The notes: generated by a model not told the origin, from the sequence alone. DNA of 64,000 bases from Alkalibacillus haloalkaliphilus (GCF_007991275.1 NZ_BJYA01000003.1:1-64000); one strand, 5' to 3'. Counted from the stretch's first letter, positions 41,995-51,506 are shown. Numbers and translations: made by a program.

Positions 41995-42898
41995 TATAAA
42001 GATTAGCAATCGATATACCAATTACAATTAGAACAGTACCAATCATTATGTTAGCCGTTAACGGTTCATTTAATAATAACCAACCGAAAAACAAACCAAA
42101 CACCGGTACGAGTAACGTCGAAATTGTTGCCGTTACCATGTCGATCACACTCAATAATATAAACCAAACAGTAAAACAAAGCGCAGATGCTAATACGCCA
42201 GTAAATAAAACATAGTATACACTCTCCAAGTTCCATACTATTGCCTGGTCAGATTCTGTGATCAAAGCCACAATGGTAATTGCTAAAGCGCCAAAAGCCA
42301 TCTGATAACCGTTAACTTGTAGCTGTGACATCCCCTTTAAAAATAAACGATAGTATATGTTCGATAACCCCCATGAAATGGCAGCAACGACGATTAACAT
42401 TTCACCCAAAACCGTTGCAGCACTTTGAGCTAACCATAAATCCCATCCTAATATGGTTAATAAACCTATTAACCCAACTGCTAAACCAACAACTTGTGGT
42501 TTAATTAATCGATCTTTCAAAATAAACATAGCTAACAAACTGCTCCAAATAGGCATTGAGTATAAAAGAATAGAAGATTTCCCCGCTTCTACAAACTTAA
42601 GCCCATACATAACGAGTAAAAAGACGATCGCTGTTTGAAGTAGACCTACTATAAATAAATGCTTCCAATACTTTCGTTCTGGCAATCCAACTTTGAAGAA
42701 TAGCAATATACCAAACATCGTAACAGCACCAACACCGAAACGAAAAGCCGAAAACGTAAAAGGCCCCATATATTGAAGTGCTTCTTTCATTAAAGTCCAA
42801 GCATATCCCCATATAATTGTAATACTTAAGATAAGCAGTATAACAACCCATCTGTTTTGTTTTATGTAATTCATCATACGCATTTGTCGTTCATCCAC
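41975..42898 (-). CDS. EamA-family (DMT) transporter
   Basis: About 307 residues with ten membrane helices in two EamA repeats (SITIIWGYAWTLMKEALQYM, and a second repeat ending in STLLVPVFGLFFGWLLLNEP). Drug/metabolite exporters of this type carry amino acids, nucleosides or other metabolites; the substrate is not predictable. The start is uncertain: GTG 42898 lies 12 bases after AGGTGG, and the open frame reaches a TTG at 42910. Monocistronic. Confidence 0.85.
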   Translation of the reverse strand: MDERQMRMMNYIKQNRWVVILLILSITIIWGYAWTLMKEALQYMGPFTFSAFRFGVGAVTMFGILLFFKVGLPERKYWKHLFIVGLLQTAIVFLLVMYGLKFVEAGKSSILLYSMPIWSSLLAMFILKDRLIKPQVVGLAVGLIGLLTILGWDLWLAQSAATVLGEMLIVVAAISWGLSNIYYRLFLKGMSQLQVNGYQMAFGALAITIVALITESDQAIVWNLESVYYVLFTGVLASALCFTVWFILLSVIDMVTATISTLLVPVFGLFFGWLLLNEPLTANIMIGTVLIVIGISIANLYKKSPTR

Positions 42899-42951
42899 TG
42901 TGAAAATCAACCACCTATTTTTCCATTTCTCTTATTCTATCATTTGCCTAA

Positions 42952-42987
42952 GCAAATAAAAACTCAACCCGCAAATTGGGCTGAGTT
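42952..42987 (-). terminator. Terminator of the Tad pilus operon
   Basis: On the minus strand a 10-base stem (AACTCAGCCC with GGGTTGAGTT, one G-U) and a 7-base loop, followed by TTTTATTT, just after tadC. Confidence 0.88.
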
Positions 42988-42990
42988 CTA

Positions 42991-43917
42991 TTAGAATAAT
43001 GTATCGAAAATTTGAATCGCAATTGGTCCCATTAAAACGATGAATAGTAACGGGAATATACAAAACACCATCGGTAATAACATTTTAACCGGTGTTTTCA
43101 TTGCTTGTTCACGTGCTCGCTGAAGTTGTTGTTCACGAATCCGCTCAGTTTGAACTCGAATTACTTTCGACATTCCAACCCCGAGACGATCTGCTTGAAC
43201 GAGTGAGCGAATCACATTTTGAAATTGATCAGACGGAACGCGATCGCGCAAGTCCGATAACGCAATTTCTCGTGAGTTTCCTAGTTTCATATCTTCAAGT
43301 GCCACTTGGAATTCATCAGCAAGCGGGCCTGTAACCTTTTCACAAGATTGAACCATAGCTGAGTCTAACCCCATACCAGCTTCAACTGATAAGTTCAACA
43401 TATCAAAATAATCAGGCATCATCTTTTCAATTTGTTTAAGTCGATTTTTCCGTCTCGTGTTCAAGTTAGCCATTGGATAAATGAAACCAATTAAGCCAGC
43501 AGCACCACTTATTAACAACACTTGACTTAACGACTCAGTAGAAGGAAACAGTAAAAGAAAAACAACTAAAAATAACCCAAGTCCTACAGTAAACTGTATT
43601 AACCTAAAATCTACTGCTGTTAAATTTTTCGGGTTACCCGATTCTTGTAACTTTTGCTCAAGCGTTTTAATTGAATGGCCTGACATTTTACCTTTCATGA
43701 GTGTCCTTGCTTGAGTCAACCCTTTTTGGACGAACTGGCTGTTTGCTAATTGTCGCTTTCCTTCACCTTCACCCTCTAGTTGCTCACCTGGTCTACTAGA
43801 CAACCGGTCAGCTCTTTGTTCTATGTTAATCTCCCTTTTCATAAAGAAATGAAGAATGCCTGCTACAACTAACGTCAAAAATACAAACGTCGAAATAAAA
43901 AATATAAACTGTGTCAT
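42991..43917 (-). CDS. tadC: Tad pilus inner-membrane platform protein TadC
   Basis: 308 residues, a T2SF/GspF-type membrane protein. N-terminal helix, cytoplasmic region, then helices, with the family block DYFDMLNLSVEAGMGLDSAM and the end KTPVKMLLPMVFCIFPLLF. It pairs with TadB to form the platform that the TadA ATPase drives during Flp pilus assembly. It is the last gene of the operon, three bases after tadB, with ribosome binding site GAGGTG. Confidence 0.93.
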   Translation of the reverse strand: MTQFIFFISTFVFLTLVVAGILHFFMKREINIEQRADRLSSRPGEQLEGEGEGKRQLANSQFVQKGLTQARTLMKGKMSGHSIKTLEQKLQESGNPKNLTAVDFRLIQFTVGLGLFLVVFLLLFPSTESLSQVLLISGAAGLIGFIYPMANLNTRRKNRLKQIEKMMPDYFDMLNLSVEAGMGLDSAMVQSCEKVTGPLADEFQVALEDMKLGNSREIALSDLRDRVPSDQFQNVIRSLVQADRLGVGMSKVIRVQTERIREQQLQRAREQAMKTPVKMLLPMVFCIFPLLFIVLMGPIAIQIFDTLF

Positions 43918-43920
43918 CGT

Positions 43921-44889
43921 CTACACCTCAACTTGGACGATTTTATTAATTAGTAGCCACCCAATAACAAAGAATAGCCCTCCAAAAATAATTAACATCC
44001 AACCGAATATATTCGTAAATAACGGTTCAAAAAATCCAGGGTGAATAACATTAATCACTAACGCTAACCCAATTGGTAAAAGAGAGATAATCCAAGATGA
44101 AATTCTTCCTTGTGCTGTTAACGTACGTACTTCATCTTTTACGCGCAATCGCCCTTGGATCGTATCTCTTAATGTCTCTAGTAAAACTGCTAGATTTCCA
44201 CCAGACTGCCTTTGAATTAATAAAGCTGACACGACCATTTCTAAATCTTTGTTCGGAAGTCGTTTAAGTAAATGACTAAACGCTTCTTCATAAGAACCAC
44301 CTAAGTTAATCTCTTTAATCGTTAGTTCGAACTCTGGTCCAATAGGGTCTGGCATCTCTTTTGCCACAACTTGCATCGATTGCATAAAACTAAAGCCCGC
44401 TCGCATCGAGTTAGACATTGTGCCCAACGCATTAGCGAGTTGGGTAACACTTCGATTAAGACGTTTCTTAGTTTTTATTTTCAAGTAAAGGCGTGGTAGA
44501 TAGAACCATGTTAACAAGATCGATAATAATGCGATCCAAATATTTAACCACGCCATTAAAATGAAGAACGTAAAAAGAACAAACATGACTCGAACGACAT
44601 AAAACTCTTGTAATTTTAAGGATATGCCAGCGACAACTAAACGTTCCTCCCACTGGTTACTTATAGGTTTCCAAGGTATTTGATTTCCTAACCATGAAAC
44701 CCAGCGCATCATCGTACTTTGCTCTTTCTTTTCACTCTTCTCTTCTACTTCCTCTTCTTCGCTCGTCATATTATCTAATCGACGGTCAATGTTTATTTTA
44801 TGACGAAAAGCCCATAAAAACGCAGATCTAAAAATGATAAAGAAGAATATAAACGAAAAAACTAAAGCGAATAACATCGATAAACTCAT
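43921..44889 (-). CDS. tadB: Tad pilus inner-membrane platform protein TadB
   Basis: 322 residues, a T2SF-domain membrane protein related to TadC. The block LANALGTMSNSMRAGFSFMQ, followed by LPNKDLEMVVSALLIQRQSGG and GNLAVLLETLRDTIQGR, is typical of TadB. The start is ATG 44889, two bases after the tadA stop; the in-frame GTG three codons upstream sits in the GGGGAG site and overlaps tadA. It is part of the continuous minus-strand pilus operon. Confidence 0.93.
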   Translation of the reverse strand: MSLSMLFALVFSFIFFFIIFRSAFLWAFRHKINIDRRLDNMTSEEEEVEEKSEKKEQSTMMRWVSWLGNQIPWKPISNQWEERLVVAGISLKLQEFYVVRVMFVLFTFFILMAWLNIWIALLSILLTWFYLPRLYLKIKTKKRLNRSVTQLANALGTMSNSMRAGFSFMQSMQVVAKEMPDPIGPEFELTIKEINLGGSYEEAFSHLLKRLPNKDLEMVVSALLIQRQSGGNLAVLLETLRDTIQGRLRVKDEVRTLTAQGRISSWIISLLPIGLALVINVIHPGFFEPLFTNIFGWMLIIFGGLFFVIGWLLINKIVQVEV

Positions 44890-44891
44890 AA

Positions 44892-46232
44892 CTACCACTC
44901 CCCACGGAACAAGCTAGGTGGTAGATTTATACCGTTTTGTTCAAGTCGATCTATAATTTGCGGGCGAATACCAGTCGGTTGAAAGTGCCCTTCAATCTTC
45001 CCACTTGGGCTAACACCCGTCTGTTTAAACACGAATATATCTTGCATAACAATTGTATTCTCTTCCATACCTAACACTTCTGATATGTGAGTTATTTTGC
45101 GCGTCCCGTCCTTCATACGTGACTGATGGATAATTAAGTCAATCGCCCCTGCAACTTGTTCACGAATCGCTTTAATAGGAAGATCCATTCCAGCCATCAA
45201 CACCATCGTCTCTAAACGCGCTAACATGTCACGCGGACTATTGGCGTGTCCTGTTCCTAACGATCCATCGTGACCTGTGTTCATCGCCTGAAGCATGTCC
45301 AACGCTTCCGCACTACGTACCTCACCAACGACAATTCGGTCTGGTCTCATACGTAACGAGTTTCTAACAAGGTCACGGATCGTAATCTCACCTTTTCCTT
45401 CAATATTTGGTGGGCGAGATTCTAATGGAATAATGTGATCTTGGTGTAACTTTAATTCTGCCGCATCCTCGATTGTTATAATTCGGTCTGTATTTTGAAT
45501 AAATGATGATAAGACATTTAATGTTGTTGTTTTACCTGAGCCTGTCCCACCACTAACAAAAACATTTAAATAAGATTGAACACACGCTTTTAAGAAATCA
45601 GCCATCTCTTGATTGAAAGTCCCGAACCTCAATAAGTCGTCTACCTTAAACGGTTCCTTAGAAAACTTACGAATCGTTAACGTTGGTCCATTCAACGCAA
45701 GAGGCGGTATAATCGCATTTACACGCGAACCATCTGAAAGTCTTGCATCGACCATCGGATTACTTTCGTCGATTCGTCGTCCTAAAGGGTTTACAATTCG
45801 TTCAATGACATTGGCGACGTGGCGATTATCTTTAAACGTATGATTTGTTCTCGTAATCTTACCGTTACGCTCTACGTAAATCTCGGAGGGGCCATTAACC
45901 ATAACTTCAGTTACTGTTTCATCATGAATAAACGGCGTAATGGGTCCTAATCCGATTAAATCATTTGAAACAGAAGAAGTGACATCTTTTTTCGCTTCAA
46001 AAGTTAGTCGGTCGCCTTCTTCTTCTAAAAAAGGTTCTGCTAACTCTTCAATTGTTTCTTTTAATTCATCTTGTGAAAGGTCTTGGTATTGCTTTAACTC
46101 TTCAATTAAATAATCACGTAACCGCGTTTCGATTACTTCTTGGTGTGTTTTCGGGCGTTTTTCTATCGGTATATTGAATACTTTCTCCTCGTCTCCAGCC
46201 TGTGTTTGATTCATTCGTTTCATTAATGACAT
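44892..46232 (-). CDS. tadA: Tad pilus assembly ATPase TadA/CpaF
   Basis: 446 residues, a secretion ATPase of the TadA/VirB11 family. Walker A is in [19 protein letters not shown], the Walker B/His region in [19 protein letters not shown] and [14 protein letters not shown], and the N-terminal domain includes [19 protein letters not shown]. It powers extension, and possibly retraction, of Flp pili. Ribosome binding site GGGGAGAGG. It lies downstream of tadZ and upstream of tadB in the operon. Confidence 0.95.
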   Translation of the reverse strand: MSLMKRMNQTQAGDEEKVFNIPIEKRPKTHQEVIETRLRDYLIEELKQYQDLSQDELKETIEELAEPFLEEEGDRLTFEAKKDVTSSVSNDLIGLGPITPFIHDETVTEVMVNGPSEIYVERNGKITRTNHTFKDNRHVANVIERIVNPLGRRIDESNPMVDARLSDGSRVNAIIPPLALNGPTLTIRKFSKEPFKVDDLLRFGTFNQEMADFLKACVQSYLNVFVSGGTGSGKTTTLNVLSSFIQNTDRIITIEDAAELKLHQDHIIPLESRPPNIEGKGEITIRDLVRNSLRMRPDRIVVGEVRSAEALDMLQAMNTGHDGSLGTGHANSPRDMLARLETMVLMAGMDLPIKAIREQVAGAIDLIIHQSRMKDGTRKITHISEVLGMEENTIVMQDIFVFKQTGVSPSGKIEGHFQPTGIRPQIIDRLEQNGINLPPSLFRGEW

Positions 46233-46257
46233 GTAAAACCTCTCCCCATTTCATTAA

Positions 46258-47415
46258 TTAAGCATTGACTGCCTTTTTAAATAACACACCTTTTTTCTTG
46301 ATTGGTTGATCTTCGTCTATTTTTCCTGCTAGTTTTAAGATGGCTTTTGCGGCTGGAGCTCTAGGTGTTGATGCGACTAGAGGAATTCCTTCATTGACTG
46401 AAGTCACGACATTTTTCTCATCATTTGGAATCTCAGCAAACGTTGACTGGCCTAAGACATTTGTTACTGTTTCAACCTTCATTCCTTTGATCTTCTTTGA
46501 TTTGCGGTTAACGATCACTTTTAAAGGCTTCTTAATATGGATCGACTCCATCGTTTCTAAGTAAAGCTTACAGTTCTTTAGTGTTGGTAAGTCCATTGAA
46601 GTCACTAAAATAACTTCATCAGACTGCTCTAACGCAACGATATCTGTTTCAATTAACGTTGGAGGTGTATCGATAATAATCCAATCGTATACACTTTTTA
46701 ACGCTTCAATGGCTCTTTCAATATCATCACCAGTGACAGCCTCCGCAAATTCTGGTCTAATAGGTGAAGCTAATAGGTCAACCCCGGATTCATGCGATGT
46801 CATATAGCTCTTTATATCCGAATGACTACTAGCTTCCTTCGTCCACTCATAAATCGTTTTCTTCGGTTTTAAATCTAAAAATAAATCCACATCACCAAAC
46901 TGAAGATCAAGGTCAATCATTGCAACACTATTACTCTGTTTCGCTAAGGAAACTGCTAGATTCGTACTAACCGTTGTTTTACCGACACCGCCTTTAGTAC
47001 TACAAATCGTAACAACTTTTCCTTGTTTCTCTTCATGATTTTGCCATGGTGAGGACTGGTTTCTTTTCACTGTTGGAAGTTCAGATAATCCTTTTAAGAC
47101 ATCGACGTAAGAGTACGGTTTATCGATTACATCGATCGCTCCAGAACGAATCACTCTCTTTACATCAACTTGATGTTCTGGCATGCATAGAACCGTTGAG
47201 ACATTTTCATATTGAAAACTAATCTCTTCACATAACTCATATAAATCACGGTCATCATTTTCATAGATTAATACAATCATGTCTTCTTCTGGTTCAATTG
47301 CTGACTTAAGCTCATGAACAGATTCGAACCATTGTAGGCTATGACCTAATTCCTGTGCAGCACGTTGTACACTTAACGTTTGGTTTAACTGATTTGTAAT
47401 CCCTAGTATTTTCAT
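46258..47415 (-). CDS. tadZ: Tad pilus localisation ATPase TadZ/CpaE
   Basis: 385 residues. An N-terminal atypical receiver-like domain (about 1-115) is followed by a MinD/ParA-type ATPase with the deviant Walker A CSTKGGVGKTTVSTNLA, AMIDLDLQFGDVDLFLD and IIIDTPPTLIE. Proteins of this type place the pilus machine at particular cell sites. The ATG follows the rcpC stop directly (TAA then ATG), with AAGGGGTG upstream. Confidence 0.92.
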   Translation of the reverse strand: MKILGITNQLNQTLSVQRAAQELGHSLQWFESVHELKSAIEPEEDMIVLIYENDDRDLYELCEEISFQYENVSTVLCMPEHQVDVKRVIRSGAIDVIDKPYSYVDVLKGLSELPTVKRNQSSPWQNHEEKQGKVVTICSTKGGVGKTTVSTNLAVSLAKQSNSVAMIDLDLQFGDVDLFLDLKPKKTIYEWTKEASSHSDIKSYMTSHESGVDLLASPIRPEFAEAVTGDDIERAIEALKSVYDWIIIDTPPTLIETDIVALEQSDEVILVTSMDLPTLKNCKLYLETMESIHIKKPLKVIVNRKSKKIKGMKVETVTNVLGQSTFAEIPNDEKNVVTSVNEGIPLVASTPRAPAAKAILKLAGKIDEDQPIKKKGVLFKKAVNA

Positions 47416-48018
47416 TTAGCGAAACACCCCTTCGTGCAGGTCGTCTTCGTGAACATGTGTACGGTCTGGCTCAATACTGTCATCATCTTGATCACGTAAC
47501 ATTAAGTAAAGATCCCATTTCGTCGCAAACCCTAGTGACAAACCTTCATAAGGCTCTACTTCTAACGTCACCTGTTGGTAATTCGCAGCCTCTTCAGCGC
47601 TATGAGTGGCATGGCCAATCGCAAGCACACGCACTTTTTGTAATAAAAGTGTTGCCGCATCGTGCTGATCACCCTCAACTTCTTCAGGTGTATCAATAAC
47701 CGTTACAAGATCGACAAAATCTCCAGGTTCAATAAAACCGGAAACACCTTCTACATAATTAACCTCTATAGACATCGCACGCTTTCCTTCTTCGATTGGC
47801 AACATCTCTTGGCGATGCACTTCATCCTCTTCACTAGAAGCATCCATTACCTCTTCACTTTCTTCTTCCTCTTCTTCTACATCAGTTTCTTGCTCCTCAA
47901 CATTGACCTGCTGATCATTCACCGTGTCATCTTGTTGACTAAAGACTGCAATATAAAGCGTAATTGAAGCTAAAAAACCAAAAACAACAGCCCAAATCCA
48001 AATACGTCTTGACTTCAT
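47416..48018 (-). CDS. rcpC: Pilus assembly protein RcpC/CpaB
   Basis: 200 residues. An N-terminal membrane anchor (WIWAVVFGFLASITLYIAVF), a long acidic linker (VEEQETDVEEEEEESEEV) and a C-terminal RcpC/CpaB domain with AMSIEVNYVEGVSGFIEPGD, the SAF-like part. In diderms it joins the secretin RcpA; here no secretin is present, as expected for a Gram-positive cell, so it may act in the cell wall. A gap of 80 bases separates it from the TadG-like gene upstream. Confidence 0.88.
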   Translation of the reverse strand: MKSRRIWIWAVVFGFLASITLYIAVFSQQDDTVNDQQVNVEEQETDVEEEEEESEEVMDASSEEDEVHRQEMLPIEEGKRAMSIEVNYVEGVSGFIEPGDFVDLVTVIDTPEEVEGDQHDAATLLLQKVRVLAIGHATHSAEEAANYQQVTLEVEPYEGLSLGFATKWDLYLMLRDQDDDSIEPDRTHVHEDDLHEGVFR

Positions 48019-48098
48019 TGCTCTCCCCCTACTCCATATAAACGAAGATGACTAGACTAACTGTTGTGAGATTTATATTTTTATATAATCGATATAAT

Positions 48099-49244
48099 TT
48101 AGTCCGACGCAGGATCGACTAGACGGACGACGTTAACATTGGCATCTTCAGAACAACCTTCAATACCACCACATAGAATGTCTTCGATTTCGTCGCCGGA
48201 GGTGTATGTTTCTAAGAATTTACCTATAATTGCATGTTTTAAATCTTCATCTTCTCCCAGAACATCCTCTTCGACACCTTCCCCAACTTCATCATCAACT
48301 GCTACTAGCCAGAATGCTGCAAATCCAGTGATTTCAATACCCGTTTTTCCATTAAGATCGTCCTCATTAATGCAATGATCCCCCCGGTCTGTTTCTTCAT
48401 CATCGTCTGTAATAACACAAACAGTTGGTACAAGTATTACTCTCTCACAATCTAAGGTTGCAGTATTATAATTATGGCATGCATCATCTTCATCTGTACT
48501 TAACCAGTCCTGTAAAGTATTTCTCCAATGACCAACGCTATTTCCATTTTCAGTAGGTATTTCATCACCTATTGTTACTTCATAATGAGAATATACTAAA
48601 CTATCCTTAAGACTATCGCCATAATCTAGGAACCCAAAGTTTCCACCAACACTACTTGGACAATCACTATCTGAACCTGAAGAAACCCGCTTTAAGCAGA
48701 TATTGTCCTCAGTGTTTAACTCATAATCACTAACGAACATAGGAGACACATTCTTCCCAGTATTTAAAAATGAAAATATCGCTTTGGAAGACGCAAACAC
48801 ATCCGCATCGCTGAAATCTAAAACATTAGCAAGTGTTAGGTCTTTATTTCGAATAACTTCCCCTAACACATAATCATCTGTTACCGTTAAAGCCACATTG
48901 TAATCAGAACCACTAACTTCTGAAACGTACCTCTTATCGCCTTCTACAGAAGTTTCTTCATCAAAACTGAGCGCAACGCCATCATCTGGAAAACCGTTTT
49001 GTTCAGATACATATCTGAATTCACCGACAACATCACCCTCCTCTTCAAAAGATTCATAAGCCGCAGCTAAAACCGCAGCGTCCATCGTTTTTTGCAATTT
49101 ACTACGTTCTGCATACAATAAACCACCGTCTATGACTAAAGCGGCAAAACCGAGTAATACCACTAAAGACAATGCAACAAGAACTAAGATTCCACCATCT
49201 TCACTCTTCGACCTGACTTTAAGCATTTCTAATAATCTACCCAT
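48099..49244 (-). CDS. TadG-like pilus-associated protein
   Basis: 381 residues. The N-terminal Tad (TadE/G-like) segment EDGGILVLVALSLVVLLGFAALVIDG is followed by a periplasm-side/extracellular domain starting LLYAERSKLQKTMDAAVLAAA, the usual TadG pattern. The remainder is acidic with several cysteines (NICLKRVSSGSDSDC, GDHCINEDD, ILCGGIEGCSED) and is unlike the von Willebrand domain of diderm TadG. It is probably a minor pilin or tip protein. GAGGGTGG precedes the ATG; tadE lies four bases upstream. Confidence 0.85.
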   Translation of the reverse strand: MGRLLEMLKVRSKSEDGGILVLVALSLVVLLGFAALVIDGGLLYAERSKLQKTMDAAVLAAAYESFEEEGDVVGEFRYVSEQNGFPDDGVALSFDEETSVEGDKRYVSEVSGSDYNVALTVTDDYVLGEVIRNKDLTLANVLDFSDADVFASSKAIFSFLNTGKNVSPMFVSDYELNTEDNICLKRVSSGSDSDCPSSVGGNFGFLDYGDSLKDSLVYSHYEVTIGDEIPTENGNSVGHWRNTLQDWLSTDEDDACHNYNTATLDCERVILVPTVCVITDDDEETDRGDHCINEDDLNGKTGIEITGFAAFWLVAVDDEVGEGVEEDVLGEDEDLKHAIIGKFLETYTSGDEIEDILCGGIEGCSEDANVNVVRLVDPASD

Positions 49245-49248
49245 ATGA

Positions 49249-49641
49249 TCATTCCACCCTCATCACAGTTTCGGAAGTCAATTCTAACGAGTCTTCCATA
49301 AGTGCATTTTGCATTAAGGCTGTTAAAGGCGTTATAAAGCTTACCTCATAACTTATCGTTACAGTTGCATACTCTCCAGAATCCCTCTCTACTTCAGGTG
49401 TCAATTCAATGTGATCTTCACTAATACCTACACCTACCGCAGCACCAATTGTTTTTTCAATGATATAGTCATTGTCTGCACCTAAGCTCGCAATTCGCGC
49501 ACCTTCACGACTCGCGTGCTCTAATGCTAGATTCATATATAAAACTCTGCCAAAATCCATAATGCCAAACAATAAAATTGCGAGCAGTGTAAAGGTCAGT
49601 GCGAACTCGACAAGCCCTTGCCCTTTTTGGGATTTAATCAT
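49249..49641 (-). CDS. tadE: Pseudopilin TadE
   Basis: 130 residues. The N-terminus MIKSQKGQGLVEFALTFTLL fits a TadE prepilin: cleavage after the Gly before QGLVEF would leave Glu at mature position 5 followed by a hydrophobic helix. The following LALEHASREGARIASLGAD is conserved in TadE. It is processed by the TadV peptidase encoded just upstream. The start is ATG 49641 behind GGGGAGG, two bases after the tadV stop; six upstream in-frame codons include that site. Confidence 0.9.
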   Translation of the reverse strand: MIKSQKGQGLVEFALTFTLLAILLFGIMDFGRVLYMNLALEHASREGARIASLGADNDYIIEKTIGAAVGVGISEDHIELTPEVERDSGEYATVTISYEVSFITPLTALMQNALMEDSLELTSETVMRVE

Positions 49642-49643
49642 AG

Positions 49644-50138
49644 TTAGATGCCTCCCCAAAACATCACGATAAACGTACCCAATACTATTGGTACGCCGTA
49701 TGGGATAGAAATATGTTTTTTCCTAGGTTCAGTCGCTAGTTGTTGTTTATAAATTAATTTGAAGTAAATTCTTTTAAAGAAAGGAAATAACGTTCTGTTT
49801 TTTAACATTAAAAATATAGAAATGATTCCACCTATTAAAGCTGTAAGCAAAAATGCGTAAAAAACAAATTGTGCTCCCATCAAAGCACCGATCGCCGCCA
49901 TTAGTTTAACGTCACCAGCACCAATACCACCTAGCAGAAACGGGATTAATAAAATTGTAAAACCTACTAAAAGTCCTATTAAACTAAAAGTTAAACCTTC
50001 TAATCCGTTAATGTATGTATGATAGCCAATTCCAAGCAACATAGCCGGAAAAGTGATTATATTTAATATCTTGCGTGAAAGTATATCCGTAATAAGTGTT
50101 ATTGTTAAAACTAATATTAAAAATGAATGTATTAACAC
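49644..50138 (-). CDS. tadV: Prepilin peptidase TadV/CpaA (A24 family)
   Basis: 164 residues, an aspartic membrane protease with about five helices. The catalytic aspartates lie in TDILSRKI and the GGIGAGDVKLMAA motif (GxGD). It cleaves Flp and TadE leader peptides. The start is GTG 50138 behind AGGGGTGAG; the frame is open 19 codons further upstream, but this runs through the hairpin after flp and is not expected to be translated. Confidence 0.9.
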   Translation of the reverse strand: MLIHSFLILVLTITLITDILSRKILNIITFPAMLLGIGYHTYINGLEGLTFSLIGLLVGFTILLIPFLLGGIGAGDVKLMAAIGALMGAQFVFYAFLLTALIGGIISIFLMLKNRTLFPFFKRIYFKLIYKQQLATEPRKKHISIPYGVPIVLGTFIVMFWGGI

Positions 50139-50149
50139 AATCTCACCCC

Positions 50150-50190
50150 TAAAAAGAAAGAATGATGATTCCGTGTTAACGGAATCATCA
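50150..50190 (-). terminator. Leaky terminator/attenuator between flp and tadV
   Basis: A perfect 11-base stem (TGATGATTCCG with CGGAATCATCA on either strand) and a 6-base loop, followed on the minus strand by TTCTTTCTTTTT. It lies after flp inside the operon and would make most transcripts end after the pilin gene, giving pilin in excess over the assembly proteins. Confidence 0.75.
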
Positions 50191-50198
50191 ACCACTAA

Positions 50199-50390
50199 TT
50201 ATTCTTCTGGAAGTTCACTCTCGTCTCCACCAAGTTCCCCAAAAATATCACCGAACAGAGCTTGTAACTCTGAACCAACTAGAGTTAGAGTTACGATAGC
50301 CACAACCGAAACCAACCCAATAATCAAGCCATACTCCACCATACCTTGTCCTTCTTCTTCTACTAGTAATGCTTTGAACTTTTCTAACAT
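50199..50390 (-). CDS. flp: Flp-type major pilin
   Basis: 63 residues. The processing motif reads EEEGQGMVEYGLIIGLVSVV: cleavage after Gly14 leaves Glu5-Tyr6 in the mature pilin, the hallmark of Flp. A hydrophobic helix and an acidic tail (GGDESELPEE) follow. The start is ATG 50390 behind GGGGGAGG; six in-frame codons upstream include the site itself. It is the first gene of the operon, with a promoter and GTTCTYT operators upstream and an attenuator hairpin downstream. Confidence 0.95.
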   Translation of the reverse strand: MLEKFKALLVEEEGQGMVEYGLIIGLVSVVAIVTLTLVGSELQALFGDIFGELGGDESELPEE

Positions 50391-50502
50391 CTTAAATTCC
50401 TCCCCCAAATTTTATATATAAAAGATCGATTGTATTCTATGATTGACTTAATACTTATGTAATTATAGGAATCGATCCTTCATAACTAACTCCAATCTTT
50501 TT

Positions 50503-50530
50503 AAAGAACGTATTGTTCTTTATATTGAAC
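50503..50530 (-). promoter_or_regulatory. SinR-like operator at the flp promoter
   Basis: AAAGAAC (50503-50509) and GTTCTTT (50515-50521) face each other across 5 bases, and GTTCTTT starts the near-palindrome GTTCTTTATATTGAAC (50515-50530). GTTCTYT is the published SinR-binding heptamer of B. subtilis. The block lies just downstream of the proposed -10, a repressing position. Confidence 0.6.
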
Positions 50531-50538
50531 TTACGTTT

Positions 50539-50566
50539 AGTATAGACGTAATTCTACATTTTGAAA
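50539..50566 (-). promoter_or_regulatory. Proposed promoter of the Tad operon
   Basis: On the minus strand TTTCAA (50561-50566), 16 bases, TATACT (50539-50544). The -35 is weak. The same TATACTAAA -10 with the same distance to a GTTCTTTATAT-type palindrome occurs before the LPETS protein gene, which supports both. Confidence 0.5.
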
Positions 50567-50609
50567 ACTCGTAAAAAAGCTTACACATTCGTTAAATCAG
50601 TTAAAATCT

Positions 50610-50625
50610 GTTCTCTATAAAGAAT
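50610..50625 (-). promoter_or_regulatory. Second SinR-like operator upstream of flp
   Basis: GTTCTCTATAAAGAAT, containing a perfect GTTCTYT heptamer and a one-mismatch copy in the opposite direction, 95 bases upstream of the first operator. Two spaced sites would allow looping. Confidence 0.5.
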
Positions 50626-50774
50626 ATTAATGCTTTCCTTAAATTTTCGAACTATTTCTCCTTTTTCTTCTATTATTCTCTCAAATTACAAAAAACTTAT
50701 ATTTCACTAATAGTTAAATAGTATGATTTTTAAGATTGGAGAAGAACTGAAACATCATACTTTAGTCCTTTGAG

Positions 50775-50811
50775 CAATAAAAAATCACTACTCCTATACA
50801 GGAATAGTGAT
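50775..50811 (-). terminator. Terminator of the sortase gene
   Basis: On the minus strand an 11-base stem (ATCACTATTCC with GGAGTAGTGAT, one G-U) and a 6-base loop, followed by TTTTTATT. Confidence 0.88.
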
Positions 50812-50817
50812 CATAAT

Positions 50818-51480
50818 TTATTCTTGCTCTATTAATTCCGCTGTCACAATATATCGTTCTGGTGCGGATCCTACGAAATCAAATGGATAACATGTGACAA
50901 GTGTTAAAGTTGCTTCTTCTGTCGGTACGATGACCGTTCGATCGTCTTCATCAACGATTCTTGTTTCCGTCAACTCATATACAAAAAGACCTGCTTCTGT
51001 TTCTACTTCAATTAAGTCACCTTTTTCTAATTCACCTAACCCGACAAAAACGGTATCACGATGTCCAGCTAGCACGCTGTTATCAGAGGTGCCAGGTAGT
51101 ACGCTTTGCTCAAAATGACCGACACCGCGTGATAGTTCTTCTTCTCCAGACCCGTGTATAATCGGCAATTCATAATCTAATTTAGAAATAGTTAATTTCC
51201 CAAAAACATCACCATTATTTGGGACATTATTATATAAGCTTTGAGTGTTTTTCTCTCCCTCATCTTCAACTTTGGCTTCTTCAGTTTGTTCACCTAACTG
51301 CTCGACTACAAGTTGATCTTCAGTCGAAGTCGTTCGTTCTTGTTGCAATTGTTCCCATTCATCTAACGATTCGTTAACTTTTGCATCACCGTTAATAATG
51401 TGCATGACTGAAAAGCCTACTAAAAAAAATGAGAGAAAGAAGATGACACTGGCTACCCATAAGGAAACCTTCTTTCTCAT
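50818..51480 (-). CDS. Class D sortase
   Basis: 220 residues. N-terminal membrane anchor (about 6-29), an acidic linker, then a sortase domain with catalytic His140 (VLAGHRDT), Cys197 (TLVTCYPF) and Arg209 (APERYIV). Length and motifs fit class D, which anchors proteins to peptidoglycan in Bacilli. It is preceded by 26 bases and, on the same strand, by a gene encoding an LPETS-signal protein, its likely substrate. GAGGTGAAAG precedes the ATG. Confidence 0.93.
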   Translation of the reverse strand: MRKKVSLWVASVIFFLSFFLVGFSVMHIINGDAKVNESLDEWEQLQQERTTSTEDQLVVEQLGEQTEEAKVEDEGEKNTQSLYNNVPNNGDVFGKLTISKLDYELPIIHGSGEEELSRGVGHFEQSVLPGTSDNSVLAGHRDTVFVGLGELEKGDLIEVETEAGLFVYELTETRIVDEDDRTVIVPTEEATLTLVTCYPFDFVGSAPERYIVTAELIEQE

Positions 51481-51506
51481 CTACTTTCACCTCATATTAA
51501 TTAATA

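Larger units (their letters stand above)
50391..50817. other. Regulatory interval upstream of the pilus operon
   Basis: About 427 bases with no gene. It holds the flp promoter, two SinR-like operator regions and the terminator of the sortase gene. The 5' leader of flp would be over 140 bases long and is AT-rich, with a partial repeat of ATCGAT; no riboswitch class is recognised. Confidence 0.6.
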
